DNA of 64,000 nt from JAJEFO01 sp009843725. GTDB taxonomy: Bacteria > Pseudomonadota > Alphaproteobacteria > Rhodobacterales > Rhodobacteraceae. The stretch covers positions 620,001 through 684,000 of the forward strand of contig CBDEUJ010000005.1 in assembly GCA_965243215.1 (NCBI GenBank), in the 5' to 3' direction. Shown here one piece after another: positions 27,307-34,504 of the stretch (within the stretch, counting starts at the first letter, position 1; every line of letters starts with the position of its first letter). The position numbers and the translations under genes were made by a program. A model generated the notes under the pieces. It saw only the letters and a list, made by a program, of their open reading frames with translations, did not search any database and had not been told where the DNA came from.

Positions 27307-28068
27307 TCACGGCGCGAGCGTCTCGGTATGTCCATCCACGGCAAGAATCTGGCCGGAAATTCTCGACGCCGCGTCCGAAGCCAGGAAATGAACCGTGCCC
27401 GCGACATCCGCGGCCGTGACCCAGGTCCTCATCGACACGCCTGCCGCATGATTTCGCCGCACCTCGGCTTCGTCGACACCCCGCGCAGTGGCTTCCATTG
27501 CCACCACCCTGTCCATGCGCGGCCCCTCGACCGCACCGGGACAAACGGCATTGACGCGAACGCCCGTCGGCCCGAGTTCCATCGCCAGGGTCTTCGTCAG
27601 GCCCACAAGCGCCCATTTGGCGGCGGCGTAGGGGCTCCTGAGCGGATAGCCTGCAATTCCGGCCGTCGAGGAGGTCAGGACAATCAAGCCGGCCCTTTCG
27701 GCACGCATCACGCGCGCAGCCCAGCGGCATGTCAGGAAGCTCCCATGCAAGTTCGTTGCCACGCAGCGCTGCCATTCACCGTAATCCAGGTCCTCTATCC
27801 GGCCAGCCGGCCCGCCCGTGCCGGCATTGGCGCAGACCACGTCGGCCCCGCCCCAGCCTGCCTCGACGGCGCCCAGGAACGCTGCCATTTCGGTCTCCGA
27901 CGTGACGTCCGCAACTGCGGCCGTTGCCTCCGGCCATGCCGACGCGAACTCGGCGACCGCGCGCTCGTCGACGTCGCAGACGGCAACCTGGTCGCCATCG
28001 GCAAGGAACCGCTCGGCGATCGCCCGCCCGATTCCGGAAGCACCTGCCGTCACGACAATCCGGCGCAT
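27307..28068 (-). CDS. SDR family NAD(P)-dependent oxidoreductase
   Basis: A 253-residue short-chain dehydrogenase. The nucleotide-binding motif TAGASGIG lies at the N-terminus, NAGTG near residue 85, the catalytic Ser in LTSSTAGIAG, and YAAAKWAL supplies the Tyr and Lys. The C-terminal ASRISGQILAVDGH is typical. AGGAG sits seven bases before the ATG at 28068. The frame stays open upstream for over 2 kb antisense to the sulfatase gene, an artefact of base composition. The substrate is unknown, probably a product of this catabolic cluster. Confidence 0.85.
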   Translation of the reverse strand: MRRIVVTAGASGIGRAIAERFLADGDQVAVCDVDERAVAEFASAWPEATAAVADVTSETEMAAFLGAVEAGWGGADVVCANAGTGGPAGRIEDLDYGEWQRCVATNLHGSFLTCRWAARVMRAERAGLIVLTSSTAGIAGYPLRSPYAAAKWALVGLTKTLAMELGPTGVRVNAVCPGAVEGPRMDRVVAMEATARGVDEAEVRRNHAAGVSMRTWVTAADVAGTVHFLASDAASRISGQILAVDGHTETLAP

Positions 28069-28281
28069 TTGCGTTCTCCTGTTCGAAGGTGATGGAGCCG
28101 AAGGACAATCACCGTTTCGCGACAATAGCGGACTTCCAGGGCAATGAAACAGGCAGGAAGGGCATAGCGGTCCACTGCAAAACATCATGCGCAATGCCGA
28201 CATGCGTCCTGCCAATGGCGGCTTGCGAAGCAACGGGACGCATGCGACCAACGGTGCCGAAAGCGAGGAATTCGAGCCAGA

Positions 28282-29946
28282 ATGAGCAAGACCGGAAAGA
28301 CTGCGAAGAACATTCTCTTCGTCATGCATGACCAGCTCCGCTTCGACTACCTGAGTTGCGCCGGGCACCCGCACTTGCACACGCCGAACTTCGATCGCGT
28401 CGCGTCGATGGGTGTGCGGTTCACCAACGCATATGCCCAGTCGCCGGTCTGCGGCGCATCCCGGATGAGCTTCTATACCGGCCGCTACGTCTCGTCGCAT
28501 GGCGCCCAGTGGAACGGGTTCCCGATCAGGGTCGGCGAACTGACGCTTGGGGACCACCTCCGGCACCACGGCATGAGCTGCTGGCTGATCGGCAAGACGC
28601 ACATGAAGGCGGATGCCGAGGGAATGGCTCGCCTCGGGCTTGCGCCCGACAGCGTCATAGGCGCGCGACAGGCCGAGTGCGGCTTTGATGCCTGGATCAG
28701 GGACGACGGGCTCTGGGGCGAAGGGCCGGACGGGCACTATGACGAAGGGCACTCTCCCTACAACGAATACCTCAGATCGAAGGGCTACCCCGGCACGAAT
28801 CCCTGGGCTGACTTTGCCAATGCCGGGAGCGACGATGACGAGATCGCCAGCGGTTGGATGCTTGCCAATTCGGACAAGCCTGCGAACATCCGCGAGCCGG
28901 ACAGCGAAACGCCCTGGCTTACGCGCGAGGCCGTCCGGTTCATCGACCAGGCGACTGATCCCTGGTGCGCGCATCTGAGCTACATCAAGCCGCATTGGCC
29001 CTATATCGTGCCGGCCCCTTACCATGCCATGTACGGCCCGAACCATGTTCCGGCTCCGCGACGCCACGACGTCGAGCGCGACGACCCGCACCCTGTCTAC
29101 GGCGCCTACATGGAAAATCGCATCGCCGCCGCGTTCCAGAATGACGAGGCGCGGCAAAAGGCGGTTCGCGCCTACATGGGCCTGATCAAGCAATGCGACG
29201 ACCAGCTGGGCAAGCTGCTTGATCACCTGGATGCAACGGATCGCATGGACAGCACGATGATCGTCCTGACCTCGGATCACGGCGACTACCTGGGAGATCA
29301 CTGGCTGGGCGAAAAGGATCTCTTCCACGAGCCGAGCGTCAAGATCCCGCTCATCATCTACGACCCGCGCCCCGACGCGGACGGCACCCGCGGCCAGACC
29401 TGTGACGCCCTTGTCGAGTCCATCGATGTCGCCGCCACGTTCGTGGAGTTTGCGGGCGGCAAGGTGCCCGATCATGTCATCGAGGGCCGCTCGCTCCTGC
29501 CGCTGATTCGCGGCGAGTCCCCCGCGTGGCGCGAATTCGTCATCAGCGAATACGACTATTCCGTGACGCCGCAATGCGCCAAGCTCGGGCTCGAGCCGCG
29601 CGATGCACGGCTCTTCATGGTCTTTGATGGCCGGTTCAAGATGATGCATGCCGAGGGAGGCTTTCGACCAATGCTCTTCGACCTGGAAACCGATCCGGAC
29701 GAGTTTCACGACCTTGCCAAGGGAGACGCGCACCAAGGCGAGATCGACCGGCTCTATGGATGCCTTGCCAAGTGGGGCAGACGGCTTGCGCAGCGCGTGA
29801 CCAAGTCCGAAGACGACATCAAGGCCATGCGCGGACGGTCGCTGCGCAAGGGCATCCTGCCATTCCTCGTGGACGGCTCCGAGGTCGAAGATGAATTCAC
29901 GGCGCGGTATCGCGGCCGGGCTCCGGCCAGGTTTGCGGAGGATTAG
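28282..29946 (+). CDS. Sulfatase / phosphonate monoester hydrolase family enzyme
   Basis: A 554-residue alkaline-phosphatase-superfamily hydrolase. The metal-binding NILFVMHDQLRFDYLS lies at the N-terminus. The active-site stretch SPVCGASRMSFYTGRY holds a Cys-X-Ala-X-Arg motif, an accepted variant of the CxPxR recognised by formylglycine-generating enzyme. The second metal site is VLTSDHGDYLGDHWL. The sequence recalls phosphonate monoester hydrolases and arylsulfatases; the substrate cannot be chosen from sequence. No sulfatase-maturing enzyme is nearby. The next SDR gene begins three bases after its stop, so they form an operon. Confidence 0.83.
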   Translation: MSKTGKTAKNILFVMHDQLRFDYLSCAGHPHLHTPNFDRVASMGVRFTNAYAQSPVCGASRMSFYTGRYVSSHGAQWNGFPIRVGELTLGDHLRHHGMSCWLIGKTHMKADAEGMARLGLAPDSVIGARQAECGFDAWIRDDGLWGEGPDGHYDEGHSPYNEYLRSKGYPGTNPWADFANAGSDDDEIASGWMLANSDKPANIREPDSETPWLTREAVRFIDQATDPWCAHLSYIKPHWPYIVPAPYHAMYGPNHVPAPRRHDVERDDPHPVYGAYMENRIAAAFQNDEARQKAVRAYMGLIKQCDDQLGKLLDHLDATDRMDSTMIVLTSDHGDYLGDHWLGEKDLFHEPSVKIPLIIYDPRPDADGTRGQTCDALVESIDVAATFVEFAGGKVPDHVIEGRSLLPLIRGESPAWREFVISEYDYSVTPQCAKLGLEPRDARLFMVFDGRFKMMHAEGGFRPMLFDLETDPDEFHDLAKGDAHQGEIDRLYGCLAKWGRRLAQRVTKSEDDIKAMRGRSLRKGILPFLVDGSEVEDEFTARYRGRAPARFAED

Positions 29947-29949
29947 CCC

Positions 29950-30714
29950 GTGCGAGTCGCAATCACGGGTGCGGCGTCGGGAATTGGGGCGGCCACAGCG
30001 ACAAAGCTGGTCGCGGACGGGCACGAGGTCATCGCCTTCGACGTTGCCGAGCCTCCTTCGGCAAGTTCCTGGCACAGCTGCGACATGGCGGACCCGACCT
30101 CGATCGACGCCGCTGTCGCCAAGGCGCATGGGCAATTCGACGCGCTGATCACCTGTGCGGGAATCCCGCCCCGCCCCGGCAATGCGCAAGCCGTCCTTGC
30201 AGTGAATGCACTGGGCCTGGTCCACATGACCGAAGCATTCCTGCCGCTGCTCTCGAAGGGTGCCGGCATCGTCAACGTCGCATCTCGCGCGGGCGGGCAC
30301 TGGCGCGACAACATCGACGAAGCGAAGGCATTGCTGGCACTGCGGGACCCGTCGGGCCTCGACTCGTTCGTCAAGCGCCACGACATCGACCACGTCCGTG
30401 CCTACAATCTCTCGAAGGAGGCCGTGATCGTCTGGACCATGGCCAGCACCGAACGGCTGATCGGGATGGACATCCGCATGAATTCCGTGAGTCCTGGCGC
30501 CGTCAGCACCGGCATTCTTGGCGACTTCACCACCGCCTTCGGTGACGTTGTGGCCCGAAACGTCGCGCGCGCCGGACGGCCGGCATTGCCGGAGGAGGTT
30601 GCCGACCTGATCATCTTCCTGGCCAGCCCCGCAAGCAGGTGGATAAAGGGAACCGATCTCTGCATTGACGGCGGGATGTCAGCCATGGCGCTGTCCGACG
30701 CGCTTGGGCTCTGA
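29950..30714 (+). CDS. SDR family oxidoreductase (HsdA / coniferyl-alcohol dehydrogenase-like)
   Basis: A 254-residue short-chain dehydrogenase starting at a GTG three bases after the sulfatase stop. It has TGAASGIGAATATKL, a catalytic Ser in VNVASRAGG, and YNLSKEAV giving Tyr and Lys. An insertion of about 35 residues lies between the Ser and Tyr segments, as in the 3-alpha-hydroxysteroid/coniferyl-alcohol dehydrogenase subgroup. The end, GTDLCIDGGMSAM, is standard. It probably oxidises an alcohol released by the upstream hydrolase; that is inference from the operon. Confidence 0.82.
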   Translation: MRVAITGAASGIGAATATKLVADGHEVIAFDVAEPPSASSWHSCDMADPTSIDAAVAKAHGQFDALITCAGIPPRPGNAQAVLAVNALGLVHMTEAFLPLLSKGAGIVNVASRAGGHWRDNIDEAKALLALRDPSGLDSFVKRHDIDHVRAYNLSKEAVIVWTMASTERLIGMDIRMNSVSPGAVSTGILGDFTTAFGDVVARNVARAGRPALPEEVADLIIFLASPASRWIKGTDLCIDGGMSAMALSDALGL

Positions 30715-30971
30715 CGTCCATGTGCCTTCGTCCGCGCCCCGACGCTGCGACATTCCGTGCCTGAAGCTGATCCGCGAGCGGCTCGACGCGGCAGCGCCGG
30801 CTTGTTCCGCCTTCGTCACGTTCCGTGGCCCAGGGATGGAGCGCATTCCGAACCGGGCGAATGCACAGGCCGCCGGGACTTCGCCGTCATGCTTGCCGGT
30901 CAAGTCGCGGCCGAGAGTGCGCGATTGCCTCGCTGAAGGCACGGGCGCGGACAGTTCGAGCCGAGCTTGGG

Positions 30972-32087
30972 CTACGTCTGGCCGAGCGCGTCCGAAAGCA
31001 CCGCTTCCAGGACGTCAAGCGGCACGTCCTCAGCCACAAACGCTTCACCAATGCCTCGCGCAAGCACCATCCTGAGCCGGCCATCGACGACCTTCTTGTC
31101 CTGTCTCATGAGGCCGATCAACGTACCGGCATCCGGAAGATCTCCAGGAATGTCGGCAAGATCGAATTTCATTCCCATGGATTCCAGATGCGCGCGCACG
31201 CGGACCGGCGCTTCCTGGGAACAAAGGCCCATGCGCGCGGACATCTCAAATGCCAGGGCACACCCAAGCGCCACGCCTTCGCCGTGCAGAAGGCGATCTC
31301 CATAGTTCGTGGCCGCTTCCAGCGCATGGCAGAACGTGTGCCCCAGATTGAGCAACGCACGGTCTCCCTCCTCGGTCTCGTCTCGCGCCACGATTTCGGC
31401 CTTCATTTCCACCGAGCGGCGCACTGCCTGAGCCCTGAGGTCCCGGTCACCTTCAAGAAGCGTCCCGCCGTTCCCTTCCAGCCATTCGAAGAAGGCGGCG
31501 TCTCCGATGAGGCCGTACTTGACCACCTCCCCGTAGCCGGCCAGGAAATCGCGGCGAGGCAGCGTTGCGAGGGCGCCTGTATCTGCAAGGACCAGAGACG
31601 GCTGGTGGAACGATCCAACCAGATTCTTGCCATGCGGCGAGTTGACCCCTGTCTTGCCGCCGACGGAACTGTCCACCTGCGCCAGAAGCGTCGTCGGCAC
31701 CTGAACAAACCTGATCCCACGTCGCAGAATCGCGGCGGCGAACCCTCCCAGATCGCCAATGACACCGCCGCCGAGCGCAATCATCACGTCGCGGCGTTCG
31801 ACCCGTTCCTCCAGCATCCATTCGACGGATCGTTCCAGCATGCCCCAGCTTTTCGTTGTCTCGCCGACAGGCAGCGCCAAGGCCACGCTGCCGATTCCTT
31901 CGGCGGCAAGCGCGGCCCGCAGTATCCCGAGATGCATGCCCGCCACGGTCTCATCGGTCAGCACGGCCACGCGAGGACGCTCAAGAAACGGCTGAATCTC
32001 GACACCCGCGCGCGCAATCAGGCCTTCGCCTATGCGGACTTCGTAGCTCCTGTCGCCAAGCGCGACTTGGACGATCTCGTCTCTCAT
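30972..32087 (-). CDS. aroB: 3-dehydroquinate synthase
   Basis: A 371-residue NAD- and zinc-dependent enzyme, second in the shikimate pathway. It shows VAVLTDETVAGMHL, GGGVIGDLGGFAAAILRRG, PTTLLAQVDSSVGGKTGVN, LNLGHTFCHALE (zinc His) and HGEGVALG. Family N-termini place the start at the ATG at 32087; the upstream extension to 32114 is the end of the inserted element. The ATG overlaps the iscB stop as ATGA. No good Shine-Dalgarno precedes it, so its translation may depend on coupling to iscB. In relatives aroK lies immediately upstream. Confidence 0.95.
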   Translation of the reverse strand: MRDEIVQVALGDRSYEVRIGEGLIARAGVEIQPFLERPRVAVLTDETVAGMHLGILRAALAAEGIGSVALALPVGETTKSWGMLERSVEWMLEERVERRDVMIALGGGVIGDLGGFAAAILRRGIRFVQVPTTLLAQVDSSVGGKTGVNSPHGKNLVGSFHQPSLVLADTGALATLPRRDFLAGYGEVVKYGLIGDAAFFEWLEGNGGTLLEGDRDLRAQAVRRSVEMKAEIVARDETEEGDRALLNLGHTFCHALEAATNYGDRLLHGEGVALGCALAFEMSARMGLCSQEAPVRVRAHLESMGMKFDLADIPGDLPDAGTLIGLMRQDKKVVDGRLRMVLARGIGEAFVAEDVPLDVLEAVLSDALGQT

Positions 32088-33469
32088 CGGTCCGACCCGC
32101 AGGAAACTCTGCACCTCAGGGCGGGGAGGAATGCGGGATTCCGTGTTCCGTGCATCGTCGCAGTCCCCTTCTTCCGTGACGCGTCGATGTGGTATCCGTA
32201 TCCGTCATCGCGCTGGGCGATGCGGCGGTGCCGGCGGGAGATCCCCTGGACGGTGCCGCTGACCGTCTGGACGTTGAAGGAGCCCGAGGCGCGCACCGCG
32301 ACGCGCCCGGCATGGACGCCCTGCCGCGTGCCCGCGGGCGCGGCCGCGCGCACGACGTCCCCCGTCCGGAAGCCCATCTCGGACTTTCGCGCCGCCAGGC
32401 AGCCGACGGGAAAGCCGAAGCGCTTGACGCGGGTCCGTGCATAGGTCCTCCGGCCCATGGCCCTGATTCCGAACACGGGCTGGTCCCAGCCCGAAAGCGA
32501 AGACGTCTCGCCAACACAGGCCGCGTCCAGCGCATGCGGCTTGGGAATCCCCAGCCGCACCCGGTTGACCTTCGTTCGTCCCCCTGAGAAGCCGATGACA
32601 GGAGGCCCCGTTCGCTCCAGAGCCTCGAACTGGACGCGACGGGCTGCATTGACCGCGGCGGCGTCATGAAGCGGCGCCCTGGCCTCAGCCAGGATCCTCC
32701 GCAACCGATCGGGCCGGCCGGCCAGCAAGGTCTCCACGGACCGCGATCCCCTGGCCTGGTCGCAGGACGCACAGGCGAGCGTCAGGTTCGAAACCCGGCG
32801 GGACCCGCCCAGGGCTTTCGGCCAGGCGTGGTTGATCTGGAGCGGTGTGCCTGACGCGTCGCAGCAGGCGCATTTGCGCCCCCACCTCTCCAGAAGGCAC
32901 TCCTTGGCGTCGTATCCGGCGAACGTCCCCTGCCGGCACTCCACGCCCTCGATGCCGGGGATGTCCATGGCCTGCATGTCGAAGCGCACCGTCTCGCACC
33001 GGATCCCGGTCACTGGCGCAAGCCTGAACCGTGCCGACCAGGACAGCACGTTGTCCGCCCGCGACTGAATAGAGGGCGGGAGCCGTCTCCCCGAGCGCCG
33101 GTTCAGGAACCGCTTCTTCCGGTATCTCAGGCTGGCTGATCGCCGCCGCCTTCGACATGCCGCGCGCCGTAGCATCAGTTTCCGGACCCTATTTCCCCTG
33201 TGCTCGATCTCGGCAAGGGACAGGACCTCGCCGTCGCTACGGACAAGCGCAATGCCCGTCCTCTTCGACCCGGGGTCGATCCCGAGGCCGACCTCCTGGG
33301 TCTTCCCTCCGGTCCTGTCCCTGAGGCGCATGGTGAAGGGATGGAGACGCACCACGACGGCGCGCCCCTTCCCCAGAAGCGTCCTCGTCCGCGCCGGATG
33401 GCACGGCATCAGCGGGTCGCCCCACCGGTTGAGGACGAAGACGCGGCTTGCGCCGGACTCCCCTCGCAC
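32084..33469 (-). CDS. iscB: IscB, RNA-guided HNH/RuvC nuclease of an OMEGA element
   Basis: A Cas9-ancestor type nuclease of about 461 residues. In order: a PLMP domain (RVFVLNRWGDPLMPCHPART), RuvC-I LGIDPGSKRTGIALV, an Arg-rich bridge helix (RKLMLRRAACRRRRRS), RuvC-II with CETVRFDMQAMD, and an HNH domain from CACCDASGTPLQINHAWPKA to SNLTLACASCDQARG. RuvC-III is KPHALDAACVG. The RuvC acidic residues and the HNH His are present; the last HNH residue, commonly Asn (CNQAKG-like), is Asp here. The start is uncertain: GTG 33469 fits the family, whereas the frame upstream to 33634 runs through the putative omega RNA. The stop overlaps the aroB start. No tnpA is nearby. Confidence 0.92.
   Translation of the reverse strand: MRGESGASRVFVLNRWGDPLMPCHPARTRTLLGKGRAVVVRLHPFTMRLRDRTGGKTQEVGLGIDPGSKRTGIALVRSDGEVLSLAEIEHRGNRVRKLMLRRAACRRRRRSASLRYRKKRFLNRRSGRRLPPSIQSRADNVLSWSARFRLAPVTGIRCETVRFDMQAMDIPGIEGVECRQGTFAGYDAKECLLERWGRKCACCDASGTPLQINHAWPKALGGSRRVSNLTLACASCDQARGSRSVETLLAGRPDRLRRILAEARAPLHDAAAVNAARRVQFEALERTGPPVIGFSGGRTKVNRVRLGIPKPHALDAACVGETSSLSGWDQPVFGIRAMGRRTYARTRVKRFGFPVGCLAARKSEMGFRTGDVVRAAAPAGTRQGVHAGRVAVRASGSFNVQTVSGTVQGISRRHRRIAQRDDGYGYHIDASRKKGTATMHGTRNPAFLPALRCRVSCGSDR
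32109..32130. repeat. Degenerate end hairpin of the IscB element (aroB side)
   Basis: Near the 3' end of iscB the minus strand reads CCCCGCCCTGAGGTGCAGAG. The first arm and TGA(G) loop match the usual CCCCGCCC-TGAA-GGGCGGGG end hairpin, but the second arm has decayed so that only about five of eight pairs form. It lies about 22-45 bases before the aroB ATG and marks the other end of the element. Confidence 0.5.
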
Positions 33470-33474
33470 AACCT

Positions 33475-33690
33475 GACCACCCGCGCTGCGGTTCGCCCCG
33501 TTTCGAGCCTGACCCGGCATGTCTGCAGGCGAACCTTCGAGAGCCTGGGACTGAGGCAGCATCCCAGGGTCGGTCTTCAACGTATGGTTCAGGGTAGATT
33601 GGATGATGGTCTCCTTTCTCGCGCTGGTCAGCATGGGCTCTCGGGGCTTCCGCCCCTCAAGCCCCTCCCTTCAGGGAGGGGTCGCTGACC
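33475..33690 (-). ncRNA. Candidate omega RNA (IscB guide RNA)
   Basis: This stretch lies directly upstream of iscB, where the IscB guide RNA is encoded. Reading the minus strand, it starts with an eight-base hairpin (33662-33681), a GGGGC/GCCCC hairpin (33643-33656) and a CCTGGGA/TCCCAGG stem (33544-33568). The last is embedded in CCTGGGATGCTGCCTCAGTC, which resembles the conserved core of known IscB omega RNAs. A GGTTCGCC/GGCGAACC stem (33490-33535) follows. Exact ends are unknown. The guide would lie at the 5' end, in aroK 3' coding sequence. The call rests on position and structure by eye. Confidence 0.72.
33662..33681. repeat. End hairpin of the IscB element (aroK side)
   Basis: A perfect palindrome CCCCTCCC-TTCA-GGGAGGGG, typical of the subterminal hairpins at IS200/IS605-type and ISC element ends. 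The aroK reading frame runs into it and uses its TGA (33671-33673) as stop codon. It is also the first stem of the candidate omega RNA. Confidence 0.8.
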
Positions 33691-34252
33691 GACATTCCGC
33701 CAACACGTCATCTCGGACGCGAAGCGCCTTCAGTACGCGATCCGTCATTTCGTCAATGGAACAGGCGGGATCTGCATCGACCGTCACGTCTGCAAGTGCG
33801 TAGACCGGTGTACGCGCTTCATGCAGTGACGCAAGCGTTTGCTTCGGACGCTTGGTATGCAGCAGCGGCCGCGTCGACTTGTGCCGCACACGCTGCCAAA
33901 GCAGGTCAAGGTCCGCACGCAGCCAGACCGAGAGACCCTGCTCACCGATCAGCGTCCGGTTCTTCTCGTGGAGAAACGCCCCGCCGCCCGTCGCCAGAAT
34001 CATGGACTCGCCGCCCAGGAGTCGCGCAATCACCTGCGTCTCACGGGCGCGAAAGAACTCCTCGCCATCGCGTTCGAAGATCTCCGCGATGGTCCGGCTC
34101 GCTGCCCGTTCGATCTCCGCATCACTGTCAAGGAACGGGACATCCAGACGCTTTGCCAAAGCGGTTCCAATGGCGCTCTTTCCGGCTCCCATCATCCCCA
34201 CCATCACGACGGTTTTCCTTAGCTTGAATGGCAAAACAGACGCTTCCCGCAT
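33671..34252 (-). CDS. aroK: Shikimate kinase
   Basis: A 193-residue kinase phosphorylating shikimate at O3. It has the Walker A GMMGAGKSAIG, the shikimate-binding FLDSDAEIE, RARETQVI and ATGGGAF, and the lid Arg in STRPLL. The start is ATG 34252, just before the family N-terminus. The last residues (CRSATPP) and the stop codon are encoded by the end hairpin of the IscB element. So the element joined the frame at or just before the natural stop without damaging the enzyme. Confidence 0.93.
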   Translation of the reverse strand: MREASVLPFKLRKTVVMVGMMGAGKSAIGTALAKRLDVPFLDSDAEIERAASRTIAEIFERDGEEFFRARETQVIARLLGGESMILATGGGAFLHEKNRTLIGEQGLSVWLRADLDLLWQRVRHKSTRPLLHTKRPKQTLASLHEARTPVYALADVTVDADPACSIDEMTDRVLKALRVRDDVLAECRSATPP

Positions 34253-34303
34253 CACTTTTCGCGTTGCCGACCTGAATGGCGTGATCTTCTCGCAAATACC
34301 AGA

Positions 34304-34309
34304 TATAAT
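34304..34309 (+). promoter_or_regulatory. Possible -10 box for the xerD operon
   Basis: A consensus TATAAT lies in the 117-base divergent gap between aroK and the small membrane protein gene, 61 bases before its ATG. No good TTGACA is visible 17 bases upstream (GTGATC at 34281-34286), so strength and even direction are uncertain. Confidence 0.4.
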
Positions 34310-34369
34310 CCGGTTGGCACGGCCGGATTCGGCATGATCCTGCAATACAGGTACAGGAGGCTCATCAAG

Positions 34370-34504
34370 ATGCTTCGTCTTCTGAAACTCGTGTTCGTTG
34401 TGCTCATCCTTCTCGGTGGCGCAGTGATCGTCTACGCGTATGTGGGCGACCTGAGCCCGACGCAAGTCAACGTTAGCGCCCCGGTGGCACTGGATGGCGG
34501 CTAG
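34370..34504 (+). CDS. Small single-pass membrane protein, 44 residues
   Basis: A short gene with an excellent AGGAGG Shine-Dalgarno (about nine bases upstream). It encodes MLRLLKLVFVVLILLGGAVI, a basic start followed by one hydrophobic helix, then YAYVGDLSPTQ and a short polar tail. It overlaps the start of the next gene by 11 bases, which argues that it is translated. The family is unknown to me; the position before the xerD-linked secreted protein suggests a conserved accessory gene. Confidence 0.68.
   Translation: MLRLLKLVFVVLILLGGAVIVYAYVGDLSPTQVNVSAPVALDGG

Noticed and set aside
27307..30393. A 1028-codon open frame on the minus strand
   Set aside because: Only its last 253 codons (from 28068) form a real SDR; the rest is antisense to the sulfatase and second SDR genes and reflects GC bias in codon third positions.
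33470..33634. N-terminal extension of IscB from an upstream start
   Set aside because: The extra 55 codons translate the putative omega RNA stems and have no family similarity; the PLMP domain starts after 33469.
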